64,000 nucleotides of DNA from Candidatus Poribacteria bacterium (GCA_028820635.1 JAPPIG010000042.1:97738-161737), one strand, 5' to 3'; counted from the stretch's first letter, positions 27,505 to 36,374 are shown. Translations and numbers: made by a program. The notes: a model not told the origin generated them from the letters alone.

Positions 27505-28386
27505 ATGCCAATAAACTATAAAATTACCCATAACACTCAATACAGTTATAACAGTCTTGTCAACCTTTGTCATAACGAAGCACGGCTGACTCCCCGAAGT
27601 TCCGCTCAACAAGTCTGTACACAAAGTGAATTTATTGTTGAGCCGGAGCCAACAAGTTACCGTGAACGAAAGGATTTCTTCGGAAATACTGTTTATTATT
27701 TCTCTATTCAACGTCCGCATCAAGATTTGAGCGTTACGGTTACAAGCCATGTGGAGATGAAAGAGTCCCGAATACAAACGGATGCTGTGAAGGATATAGT
27801 CTGGGAAACTGTTCAAGAGCAGTTAAAGATTGATCAGGATGCGGAGATTTTAGAAGTACGGCAATACATGCTTGACTCTCCAATGATCCAAGAGATGCCC
27901 GAACTTCGTACTTACGCGGATAGTTCATTCACCAAAAGACGTTCCTTGCTGGAAGCGGTAGAAGATTTAATTAAGCGTTTTTATGAAGATTTTACCTACG
28001 ATCCAGGTTTTACTACCGTTGCTACACCTCTGGCAGAGGTGATAGAACATCGCAGGGGTGTGTGTCAGGACTTCGCACATCTTGGAATTGGTTGTTTGCG
28101 CGCAATGGGTTTGGCAGCGCGGTACGTCAGTGGATATATTGAAACGGTAGCACAGCCAGACCAAGAACAGTTAGTAGGAACAAGTGCGTCGCACGCGTGG
28201 TTTTCAGTTTATCTGCCGGACATTGGCTGGATAGATTTTGACCCGACCAACAACCAAATTCCGACTAACCGACATATCACGGTTGCTTGGGGTAGAGACT
28301 ACTCAGACGTAACCCCGCTCAAAGGGGTTGTTTTTGGAAGCGGCACACACGAATTGTCAGTTTCGGTGGATTGCAGAGTGGTTTAG
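27505..28386 (+). CDS. Transglutaminase-like cysteine protease family protein
   Basis: A 293-residue protein with the bacterial transglutaminase N-terminal beta domain (INYKITHNTQYSYNSLVNLCHNEARLTPR) and a transglutaminase core: Cys near residue 187 (HRRGVCQDFAHLGIGCLRAMG), His in SASHAWFSVY and Asp in DFDPTNNQIP. It starts 9 bp after the fusion gene, so it is in the same transcript. It overlaps the convergent DUF2283 gene by 4 bp at its 3' end. Confidence 0.92.
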   Translation: MPINYKITHNTQYSYNSLVNLCHNEARLTPRSSAQQVCTQSEFIVEPEPTSYRERKDFFGNTVYYFSIQRPHQDLSVTVTSHVEMKESRIQTDAVKDIVWETVQEQLKIDQDAEILEVRQYMLDSPMIQEMPELRTYADSSFTKRRSLLEAVEDLIKRFYEDFTYDPGFTTVATPLAEVIEHRRGVCQDFAHLGIGCLRAMGLAARYVSGYIETVAQPDQEQLVGTSASHAWFSVYLPDIGWIDFDPTNNQIPTNRHITVAWGRDYSDVTPLKGVVFGSGTHELSVSVDCRVV

Positions 28387-28619
28387 GTTTCGGATAGTTG
28401 TAAGCGTGCAGCAATTGGTAGTTGAAATAGTTCTTCCCGTAATAAACGCGTAGAGAAAAATAAAACTTCAAGATTTTCTATTTCACCTGTATCCGGATTA
28501 AAACGCGCAATAATTTCGTCATCAAGTTCTTCGCTCTCCTGTTCAGGATAAGGTTCACAAGTGTTTATATACAAAATATCAACATCTCGATCATACTGAA
28601 ATGTTAGTTTCGTTTCCAT
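28383..28619 (-). CDS. DUF2283 family small protein
   Basis: A 78-residue protein with the DUF2283 pattern: a first strand with YDRDVDILYINTCEP, acidic middle, then DEIIARFNPDTGEIENLEVLFFS. It overlaps the upstream gene by 16 bp on the same strand, so the two are translationally coupled. DUF2283 proteins are often found beside small nuclease-like proteins in toxin-antitoxin-style pairs. That role is inferred from context only. Confidence 0.75.
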   Translation of the reverse strand: METKLTFQYDRDVDILYINTCEPYPEQESEELDDEIIARFNPDTGEIENLEVLFFSTRLLREELFQLPIAARLQLSET

Positions 28620-28933
28620 TCAATTTTTCCTTTCCTCGACAGTCTTCTTGTGATATAAGCCGTAATAATCCAATGACGTACTAACGGAATTGAATCACTG
28701 ACTACAACGACAACAACATGCTTACCTCCAAGTAATTCTTCAAACCAACGACTGAATAATCGTGCGTTCCCAAAACGAGGACTGCTACGAATTTCATCTG
28801 GTAAAGCCAATGTATCACTGATACATTGCCGATGTTCTGGCAGTAGATCGGGATGACGAAGGGTAATATGGTACTCTCGCTCGTCAGTTAGTTCAACATC
28901 ATTACCCAGATAAGGACATATAAAATATGCCAT
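28604..28933 (-). CDS. Small protein paired with DUF2283, possible RelE/PBECR-like toxin
   Basis: A 109-residue protein: ELTDEREYHITLRHPDLLPEHR, DTLALPDEIRSSPRFGNARLFSRWFEELLGGKHVVVVV, and a C-terminal HWIITAYITRRLSRKGKIEW. The closing ITAYIT + basic residues + W is typical of small mRNase-like or barnase/EndoU/colicin-like folds. It precedes and overlaps DUF2283. Toxin activity is inferred and no catalytic residues are proven. Confidence 0.6.
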   Translation of the reverse strand: MAYFICPYLGNDVELTDEREYHITLRHPDLLPEHRQCISDTLALPDEIRSSPRFGNARLFSRWFEELLGGKHVVVVVVSDSIPLVRHWIITAYITRRLSRKGKIEWKRN

Positions 28934-29014
28934 AAACGAATTCGATCTTTCTAATGCTCATCTAAGGAATGTCAATCAATAATCAATTCGAGAATAAAAG
29001 AGGTTAAGTTTATA

Positions 29015-29917
29015 TCATTCCCTGATAGAAAGCACGCCATCTCTGCTTACACTGACAAGCTGCTGTTTATCGGTTTGATCGCTGCCCCAGAACGCTAATT
29101 CCCATACAAAGCCTTCTGGTGCTGGAATAGTGGACATGAGACCTTGTGCTTTCACGTTCCACAACCGTATTTCTGGATCTCTACCTCCACTTGCGAGTAT
29201 TTTCCCATCAAGAGAGAACGCTAACGCATTTGCCGAATCTGAATGCGCAGTGAAGGTTGAAAGAAGATGTTTACTGTCTAATTCCCACAACCGAACGGTA
29301 GTATCTGAACCTCCACTTGCGAGTATTTTCCCATCAGGGGAAAACGCCAAAGTTAACACTAATCCATCATGCGCTGCAATAGAAGACAATTGACGACCTG
29401 TTTCTACTTCCCATACTCTTATCTTGCCGTCCGCACCACCACTGACAACCGTATTTCCATCTGATGAGAAGGTTAACGCTCTAATTCTGGCGGGGTCAGC
29501 AGTTGAGCCGCTCAACATACGCGCTGTTTCTTCATTCCACGCGGTCAGCGGCACACCGTCCGGAGATGACGCTAACGCACTGACTAAGCTTGAAGATTCA
29601 CCCGCCAGTGTTGCTATTTCGTTAGCAGTGTCTGCGTCCCATAGTCGAAGGGTACTGTCCTCACTTGCACTGGCGACGGTGTGATTATCTGGCGCGAATG
29701 CTATTGCCCGGATTCTATCTGTGTGTCCTGAAAGCACAGCAGATTGCGCTCCGCTGGCTAAATCGTATACCCAGATTCGTTCGGCACCGCCCGCAGCAAG
29801 TCGAGAACCATCTGCTGAAAACGCGATCTCGTTTATCTGCTTTCTATCAAGTCTTTCCCGAAAACCTTGCGGCAATTCGGCTTGGGTGTAGTTGTTGAAC
29901 AATTCATTGTTATCCAT
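29015..29917 (-). CDS. WD40 repeat protein
   Basis: A 300-residue seven-blade WD40 propeller without signal peptide. Repeats include GHTDRIRAIAFAPDNHTVAS, EDSTLRLWD, LTFSSDGNTVVSGGADGKIRVWE, LAFSPDGKILASGGSDTTVRLWE and SGGRDPEIRLWN. Two blades have lost the WD pair (ALASSPDGVPLTAWNEET). It is a cytoplasmic protein-interaction scaffold with no known partner here. The neighbouring Uma2 gene upstream is on the same strand, 40 bp away. Confidence 0.85.
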   Translation of the reverse strand: MDNNELFNNYTQAELPQGFRERLDRKQINEIAFSADGSRLAAGGAERIWVYDLASGAQSAVLSGHTDRIRAIAFAPDNHTVASASEDSTLRLWDADTANEIATLAGESSSLVSALASSPDGVPLTAWNEETARMLSGSTADPARIRALTFSSDGNTVVSGGADGKIRVWEVETGRQLSSIAAHDGLVLTLAFSPDGKILASGGSDTTVRLWELDSKHLLSTFTAHSDSANALAFSLDGKILASGGRDPEIRLWNVKAQGLMSTIPAPEGFVWELAFWGSDQTDKQQLVSVSRDGVLSIRE

Positions 29918-29957
29918 CTTATTTCTTCAAATTTCCGTATGAGTATTCACATGTAAA

Positions 29958-30629
29958 TCAATCATTAGTGTTTGCGCGAAACCTTTCAAGTTCGGCTAAA
30001 GCTTTTGCGAGTTCAGCTTCAGCATGTTTCCGAGCAATGGATTCCTGTTCTGCACGTTGTTCAGGGGGTTGCAGCCACTCTTGTGTATTCGGGTTGTACA
30101 AACCCAACACATCATCACGTTCACCAAGTTCCAAACCAAGCACATGGGAAGGAAGCCGTTCATTAACAAACTCAATCTCTTGATACGCGCCTTCTACCAA
30201 GCGATAACCTATGAAGTTCGGATTTATCTCACCATACGGATCGTAAATATAATACTCCTCAACCTTAAGCACTGATGCATAAAGGTCCTTCTTATGCCCG
30301 ATGTCATTTTGATGTGTGCTTGTACTTGCCACCTCTAACACAAAGTCTGGGGTTTGCCCCTCTTCCCATGTCAAAAAGGTACGGCGTGGTTTTTCTGATA
30401 CGCCGAAGACGACGAACACATCTGGTGCTACAGCCTTTTTGGGGTTACCCTCCTCATAGTATATCAGCAGATTGCCCGAAACATAAACGTCATTTCTGTT
30501 TTCAAAATAGTGTGTTAACATTTTGATGATATCAAACATCAAATTTCGATGTAAATCGGTCTCTGCCATAGGTTTACCGTCCGATTCGGGATAGACGATT
30601 GCTGGGGCTGAGTGTATTTTCGGTTGCAT
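29958..30629 (-). CDS. Uma2 family (PD-(D/E)XK) endonuclease-like protein
   Basis: A 223-residue Uma2/DUF820 protein. Motifs: VAPDVFVVFG, PDFVLEVASTSTHQND, K before LYA, EYYIYDP. These match the restriction-endonuclease-fold D, E-x and K positions. Ends in a coiled coil (EQESIARKHAEAELAKALAELERF). The N-terminal YPESDGKPMAETDLHR is shared with the paralog at 41069-41734. Biological role of the family is unclear; such genes multiply in cyanobacteria and Poribacteria-like genomes. Confidence 0.85.
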   Translation of the reverse strand: MQPKIHSAPAIVYPESDGKPMAETDLHRNLMFDIIKMLTHYFENRNDVYVSGNLLIYYEEGNPKKAVAPDVFVVFGVSEKPRRTFLTWEEGQTPDFVLEVASTSTHQNDIGHKKDLYASVLKVEEYYIYDPYGEINPNFIGYRLVEGAYQEIEFVNERLPSHVLGLELGERDDVLGLYNPNTQEWLQPPEQRAEQESIARKHAEAELAKALAELERFRANTND

Positions 30630-31614
30630 CGTACCATCTCCTGAATAATAACTGGGCGAAGATAGATTCGGTTTCTACTATTAACGTGAGTTTGAAAAAG
30701 TTTTCACCCGCAGCATTCTCTGTTATTTTTCGCAAAAACGGCACAACCTAACAGGTTATGCTACAAAATACTGCTTTTTTAGGCATGAAAAGTGTTTAGA
30801 GCAAACTCACATTTTATTATCAAACTCACGTTACTATTAATTGGGTCTTTCTTGTAAGTATATCAGATAAGTTATGGAAAGTCAATCAATTTGTAAGTGG
30901 TAACCAGGGTTTTTTAGTTTTAGGTTTTCTGGTATATTTTTTCACATTTCTATGAACTATCTGTAGGTCGGGTAGAGCGAAGTGAAACCCATAAATCAAC
31001 GGTATGAATGCCATTAGGCATTCCCCGGGCATCAATTTAGTGAATAACGTTTGTGTATCTGATACACCTTTCGCCCCTCTGGGGCTTGCTCCTGGTGGGA
31101 TCAACGTTTCCTATACACCTTTCGCCTCTCCGAGGCTATGGTCAATCACATCTCAGCGCCAGCGGTGCGGAAGGTATATAGAAAAGATATCGAACAACAA
31201 CGAACCACCAGCGGTGCGAAAGGTATCTGGTATAAGATCGGATTTCCAAAGGTATCAAACAAGAAACATGTTCTTAAATTGACACTTATGGGTTTCGCTT
31301 GCGACACCCGACATGAACGCAACGTGTCGGGTGTCGCAAGCGAAACCCGACCTACGAAATAAACTATTAGTAACATCCATCAACTGATAATTCTTAAAAC
31401 TAAATAACTCTGAAGTGGTAAGGGTAGTGCTTTGTCACATATTATTGTATGTCGCGATTCGGAGATCGCTCCTACAGTGATTTTGTCGCGATTCGGAGAT
31501 CGCTCCTACTGAGATGTATTTTCTTGTAGGAGGAACTCCGATTCCAGACTACATTCAAGAACCATCAATTAACACTTGACTAAGCAGTAGATTAGGATCG
31601 GTTAGTCAGATGTA
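30630..31614. repeat. Repeat-only spacer downstream of the ECF-FtsZ-DnaE gene
   Basis: About 985 bp without a believable gene. Recognised parts: a GTAGGTCGGGT-family arm at 30963-30989; the mobile hairpin at 30993-31029; a large inverted repeat at 31289-31358 (GGGTTTCGCTTGCGACACCC facing GGGTGTCGCAAGCGAAACCC); REP-like hairpins at 31451-31476, 31485-31510 and (reversed) 31525-31549. Nothing resembling a missing DnaE C-terminus is present in any frame. Confidence 0.7.
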
Positions 31615-34600
31615 TTATTTATGAAGAGCATTAAATGCGCTTGATGCGATGAGACTTTCAAAGGCCCGTTCGTTCATCTCTGTTGAATCAAAACGATCAC
31701 GGAAGTCTTGAATAGATGTGAATATGCCGCTTTGATTTCTTTCCGCAAGAAGTAAATCTATCACTTCATCACCCACGCCTTTGAGGGCAACAAACCCAAA
31801 ACGGATATCGTTTCCATCTACCATAAAGTTCTTTTCACTCGCGTTGATATCAAGCGGGAACAGATTTATTTCTACATCCAAGAAATCAGCGAGTTTTGGA
31901 CATTCAGCTTGGTAACGCTTGATTTTTTCCTTATCTGCCGCCTCTCCAGTCATCATTGCTGCCATAAATTCATGTGGATAGTGCGTTTTCAGATATGCCA
32001 TACGGTAGGCTAATAGAGCATAAGTAACAGAGTGCGATTTGTTGAAAGCGTATCTCCCAAACTGTTCAAGGTGGTCGTATATCTCCTCTGCTTCTTTGGT
32101 GGAGACTCCCTTTTCAATTGCGCCATTGATGAATTTGGCACGCTGCTCTTTAAGCACATCTACTTTCCTTTTTCCCATGGCATCTCGGAGGATGTCTGCC
32201 TCACCAAGTGTGTAGCCAGCTACATCGCATGCAATCTGCATTATCTGTTCTTGATAGATACAGACACCGAAAGTGCTTTTGAGCGCATTTTCAAATGATG
32301 GGTGTGTATACTCTACCGATTGTACCCCGTTTTTTCGATCAATGAACTGCTGCATCATGCCGCTTTCAATAGGACCAGGACGATAGAGCGCAGGAATCGC
32401 GGAAAACACCTCAAAGTTTTCCGCCTTGAGTTCGGTGACTACCTTAAACATACCAGCAGACGTTTCTAATTGGAACAACCCTGCAATCAATCCTTCACTA
32501 ATGAGTGAATATGTCTGTTTATCGTCGAATGGAATGTTTTCAAGTGTAATCTTGTGGTCGTGGTTCTCCCAAATCATATTGAGGCAGTCCGCAACCTCTG
32601 AAAGACTTCGGACACCAAGCGTATCAAATTTAATGATGCCGACATCTTCAACGGTTTTTCTTTCAAACTGCGTTGCGACTTGTCCATGTCTATCCTTAAA
32701 GAGTGGGGCGTAATTGCTAAGAGGCCCGTCTGAAATGATAATAGCAGAAGCATGGCAGAAGACATGCCGTTTTATGCCTTCTACTCCTTTACTTATTTCG
32801 ATTAACTCTCTATTTTCAGCGAGTTCAGCAAGCGTCAGAAATTCAGGCACTTGTTCTAACGTCTCATCAAGAGTGACACCCGGACGGCTTGGAATTAGTC
32901 TTGTCAAAGTTTCTATGTTATCAAGAGGGATTTCAAGGGCACGTCCAACATCTTTGATAGCAGTTTTTGCCCTTAACGTAGTAAAGACAGCAACTTTACC
33001 GACAGAATCATGACCGTATTTTCTCACAAGGTAATCAATCACATCGTCACGGGCATGATCAGCGAAATCTATATCAATGTCCGGCGGATTCATTCTATCA
33101 GGGTTTAAAAACCTTTCAAACAAACATCCGTGGTCCATCGGATTGAAATTGATTACACCGAGTGCATACAGTACAAGACTACCGGCAGCAGAGCCGCGAG
33201 CAGAGGGTAAATATCCCTGTTGATTCCCGTAGCCAACGTAATCCCCAACAATCAGGAAATAGTTAGCGTAGCCGGTTTGTTGAATAATGTCCAATTCGTA
33301 TTCCAATCGTTTTCGAATTGGCTCGGAGAGATGTCCTCCAATTTTTTCACGCAAACCTTCGTAGCACTGTTCTTTCAGATAACTGTCCTGTGTATATCCT
33401 TCGGGAATCTCAAATATCGGCTTAGCGCTTTCGTTGTAGTCCAGTTGCAGATTACACCGATTGGCAATTTCAAATGTATTGATAATTGCTTCAGATGGAT
33501 AATCTTTCAGTGCTTCCTGCATTTCGTCAACATTTTTAAAGTAAAAGTGATTGTTAAATCTTATCCGTTTAGGGTCGTTAACGGTCTTCTTTGTCTGAAT
33601 ACAGAGCAGGATGTCATGCATGCGATGGTCAGATTTTCGGAGGTAGTGGCAATCGTTTGTTCCAACAATAGGGAGATTAAACTCATTTGCGAGTTCCACC
33701 ATCATTGGATATGCTGCTAACTCCTTATCAATATAGTGGTTTTGAAGTTCAACAAAGAGGTTGTCTTCTCCCATGATATCTTTCAATTCTAACAAGCTTC
33801 GTACCGCTTCGTCTTTTTGATTAGAACAAATTAACTTTGGCACTATTCCATTAATGCATCCTGTCAGTGCGATAATACCAGCATGATATTCACGTAGCAT
33901 TTCCATATTGATGCATGGTTTTCTATGGAAACCTTGTGTATATCCCAGTGATGTTAATTCTAAAAGATTGTGATATCCTTCAACGTCTTCTGCAAGGAGC
34001 GTGAGATGGGACGGTGAATATTGGGAATTGGCATCTGACTTTTCTTTTTCTGTTTCGACATATACCTCACATCCGACAATGGGATTAACTCCGGCTGCTT
34101 TTGCAGTGTTGTAAAATTCCCATGCACCGAACATGTTCCCGTGGTCTGTAAGTGCAACAGCAGGCGAACTGTTCTCAATTGCCCACTGCACCATATCTGG
34201 TATCCGACACGCACCGTCCAACAGACTATATTCACTGTGATTATGTAGATGAACAAATTCTGAATCACTTGAAGGTGAAATACCACTGTCTTGTGTTGTA
34301 GTGCCGCTGACTTTGTTGGAAGAAATCGGTGGAGTCTGATCACTTTGTGAATCAATCCCGCTTGCCATTATAGTTACCAACACTTCATCGTTTACCTCCA
34401 GCTCATTCTTGTAGACTAATCCGAAGATAGGATGTGCATTCTCACATGTTTCTCCAATGACTTTCATGACTTGATCCAATTCGTGCATCGTAAAATTTGG
34501 TGGAGAAGCGATATCAATTATCATCCCAATTGCCCCTTCAATGTGGTTTTCTTCAAGTAAGGGCGAGGATATAGCATTCTGTGCAGCGATTTTCGCGCGA

Positions 34601-35907
34601 TTCTCGCCATTTGCTTTTCCTATGCTCATTAGGACACGACCTTGGTCACCCAATACTTCTCGAATATCATCAAAGTCAATGTTAATTTCGCGATCTTCTG
34701 CAAGGATGTCTGTTATGACTTTTACGCCTTGTATCAGGATTTCATCACTTTCCAAGATCGCCTCGCGCATCGGTAATTCTTGACCGATTGAATCAAGCAC
34801 TTGTTGGTTCGGCACAACAATGACAGCATCTGCCCGTCGTTGTGTATCGCTTTGAAGTTCCCGCACTCCGAATTCTGCTTGTTCGGACCGGAGGCTTCCT
34901 TCACTATCAAATGGACGCGTTGCAAAACAGAGAGTTAATGCACCTTGCTCTCGTGCAAGAGATGCGATCATAGGCACAATAACTGTTCCTGTTCCACCTC
35001 CCATACCACCGGTAATGAAAACAATTTTTGCATCTAATACAATAGAGCGGAGTTCATCCATGTTTTCCGCAGCCGCTCTTTTTCCGATTTCCAAATTGCC
35101 ATCTGTGCTACTTCCTTGAGTAGTGTTAACGCCAATTTGCACCTGTGTTGCCCCATTGCAAGTAGCAAGCGCTTCATAGTCTGTATCAACAACAAAAAAT
35201 TCAACCCCTGTCATACCTATTTCAATCATGCGTTTAACAACACTACAACCCGCTCCACCAACTCCTATAACTTTAATCTTCGTTTGTAAACTTTCATGTT
35301 GTTCCTGTTCAAGTGACATAGTTCCCCTCCTTATAGGTTCTACATCTACCTCAAATTCCTTGCGGAGAAGTTGTCGCACTTCGCTTAGTCTCGTCTTGAC
35401 TGTGCCAATTGCTAAGTTGAGTTCATCTGCAATCTCTTTAATACTCCACAATTCAAGGTAGTACAATATTGCTATAGAACGCACTTTCTGTGGCAAATGA
35501 TGTACAGCCTCTCTTGCATCTGCCCTAAGTCTTGCTTCATTAAAACGTTGTTCTGCTTCTCTATCAATCTGCAAAGCTAACTCTTCATAACTGAGCATAA
35601 TCTCGTTTTGCCGATGTAAGTTGGCGGCATAATATCTATTGCAAGCGGTGAAAGCAATCCGCCTTAACCATCCACCAAAACTTTCAGCTTTTCGTAGACC
35701 GATGATGTTTTCCCAAACAGCCATCCAGATGTCCATAAGAATTTCTTCGGCATCCCGTCTTTGTCTTGAATTTTCGACAATGATGTTCCAAATTCGTGGA
35801 CTATATCTGGACATTAATTCAGTGAATGCTGGTTCATCACGCGCTTGAACAAGTCGAACCAGTTCTGCATCTGTTAAATTGTTTGGGTTGACAAAATTGT
35901 AGTTCAT
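31615..35907 (-). CDS. ECF sigma factor - FtsZ - DNA polymerase III alpha (DnaE) triple fusion
   Basis: One open frame of 1430 residues from ATG 35907 (GGGAG upstream). (1) Residues 1-195: ECF sigma factor with region 2 (LVRLVQARDEPAFTELMSRY, DAEEILMDIWMAVW) and region 4 (LPQKVRSIAILYYLELW, SIKEIADELNLAIGTVKTRL). (2) Residues 197-517: FtsZ with IKVIGVGGAGCSVVKRMIE, tubulin signature GGMGGGTGT (about 300), TRPFDSEG and catalytic T7 loop NIDFDD (about 407). (3) A Ser/Thr/Gln/Asp linker, 518-549. (4) Residues 550-1430: DnaE with PHP domain (FVHLHNHSEYSLLDG), polymerase Asp pair PDIDIDF (about 941), FDTLG third Asp, and a helix-hairpin-helix region. It stops at SSAFNALHK, lacking the clamp-binding/OB/tau-binding end (about 250-280 residues). 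The three parts are canonical and individually recognisable; their fusion is, to my knowledge, not described. Confidence 0.85.
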   Translation of the reverse strand: MNYNFVNPNNLTDAELVRLVQARDEPAFTELMSRYSPRIWNIIVENSRQRRDAEEILMDIWMAVWENIIGLRKAESFGGWLRRIAFTACNRYYAANLHRQNEIMLSYEELALQIDREAEQRFNEARLRADAREAVHHLPQKVRSIAILYYLELWSIKEIADELNLAIGTVKTRLSEVRQLLRKEFEVDVEPIRRGTMSLEQEQHESLQTKIKVIGVGGAGCSVVKRMIEIGMTGVEFFVVDTDYEALATCNGATQVQIGVNTTQGSSTDGNLEIGKRAAAENMDELRSIVLDAKIVFITGGMGGGTGTVIVPMIASLAREQGALTLCFATRPFDSEGSLRSEQAEFGVRELQSDTQRRADAVIVVPNQQVLDSIGQELPMREAILESDEILIQGVKVITDILAEDREINIDFDDIREVLGDQGRVLMSIGKANGENRAKIAAQNAISSPLLEENHIEGAIGMIIDIASPPNFTMHELDQVMKVIGETCENAHPIFGLVYKNELEVNDEVLVTIMASGIDSQSDQTPPISSNKVSGTTTQDSGISPSSDSEFVHLHNHSEYSLLDGACRIPDMVQWAIENSSPAVALTDHGNMFGAWEFYNTAKAAGVNPIVGCEVYVETEKEKSDANSQYSPSHLTLLAEDVEGYHNLLELTSLGYTQGFHRKPCINMEMLREYHAGIIALTGCINGIVPKLICSNQKDEAVRSLLELKDIMGEDNLFVELQNHYIDKELAAYPMMVELANEFNLPIVGTNDCHYLRKSDHRMHDILLCIQTKKTVNDPKRIRFNNHFYFKNVDEMQEALKDYPSEAIINTFEIANRCNLQLDYNESAKPIFEIPEGYTQDSYLKEQCYEGLREKIGGHLSEPIRKRLEYELDIIQQTGYANYFLIVGDYVGYGNQQGYLPSARGSAAGSLVLYALGVINFNPMDHGCLFERFLNPDRMNPPDIDIDFADHARDDVIDYLVRKYGHDSVGKVAVFTTLRAKTAIKDVGRALEIPLDNIETLTRLIPSRPGVTLDETLEQVPEFLTLAELAENRELIEISKGVEGIKRHVFCHASAIIISDGPLSNYAPLFKDRHGQVATQFERKTVEDVGIIKFDTLGVRSLSEVADCLNMIWENHDHKITLENIPFDDKQTYSLISEGLIAGLFQLETSAGMFKVVTELKAENFEVFSAIPALYRPGPIESGMMQQFIDRKNGVQSVEYTHPSFENALKSTFGVCIYQEQIMQIACDVAGYTLGEADILRDAMGKRKVDVLKEQRAKFINGAIEKGVSTKEAEEIYDHLEQFGRYAFNKSHSVTYALLAYRMAYLKTHYPHEFMAAMMTGEAADKEKIKRYQAECPKLADFLDVEINLFPLDINASEKNFMVDGNDIRFGFVALKGVGDEVIDLLLAERNQSGIFTSIQDFRDRFDSTEMNERAFESLIASSAFNALHK
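35317..35332 (-). promoter_or_regulatory. In-frame Shine-Dalgarno and internal FtsZ start inside the fusion gene
   Basis: On the minus strand AAGGAGGGG (35332-35324), four bases AACT, then ATG at 35319-35317. The SD is read as the codons for Ile-Arg-Arg-Gly and the ATG is the first residue (M197) of the FtsZ module (MSLEQEQHESLQ). This strongly suggests FtsZ was, or still is, independently initiated, with the sigma frame running into it. Confidence 0.8.
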
Positions 35908-36041
35908 AAACAGAACTCCCAATTAGATTTCGGTTATAAAGAGGGGAATATTTTGGGAAACGGTTTAAAAAAATGCGAAAAAGTTTTGACACCGTTTTCT
36001 ATACACCTTTCACCTCTCCGAGGCTAAGGTTAATCATATCT

Positions 36042-36121
36042 TATAGTAAATCCATAATTACTTTTACATTAGCGAGGTTAGGAAGAAATCAACGGTATGA
36101 ATGCCGTTTAGGCATTCCCCG
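36042..36121. repeat. TATAGT-type left end with nested mobile hairpin
   Basis: TATAGTAAATCCATAATTAC begins an 80-bp stretch almost identical to 50055-50135, including agcgaggttagg and the inserted mobile hairpin (36086-36121). The right end of this copy is not recognisable. Confidence 0.6.
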
Positions 36122-36182
36122 TATGACATTCACATTGAACGGTCTATTTCTTAAAAGGACGTTATTTTTAGAAATGGTATAA

Positions 36183-36374
36183 TACCATTTCTAAATGATT
36201 ACTTGGCATTATTTCGTAGGTCGGGTAGAGCGAAGCGAAACCCGCCAAATGCCAAAAAGCGCATTTGGCGTTGATTTGGACACGTAGGATTAGATAGGGT
36301 TTCCATGTCGGGTGTCGCTTCGCTCTACCCGACCTACAGTTTATTTATGACAATTTGTCAATTAGAATGGTATA
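36183..36374. repeat. MITE-like element, ATACCATTTCTAAA family
   Basis: Left end ATACCATTTCTAAATGA and (reversed) right end ATACCATTCTAATTGAC enclose two facing GTAGGTCGGGT-family arms (36218-36240 and 36318-36345) and one reversed mobile hairpin (36241-36277). It abuts the right end of another copy (36165-36182). The related element at 60835-61017 carries a different palindrome. Confidence 0.55.

Noticed and set aside
30886..31376. Frames in the spacer after the fusion gene as a possible split DnaE C-terminus
   Set aside because: They translate palindromic repeats (for example from CGGGTTTCGC units) and show no DnaE, OB-fold or tau-binding features.
35908..35922. TTG 35922 as the start of the fusion gene
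   Set aside because: ATG 35907 has a GGGAG site at good spacing and opens the usual ECF sequence (LTDAELVRLVQ).
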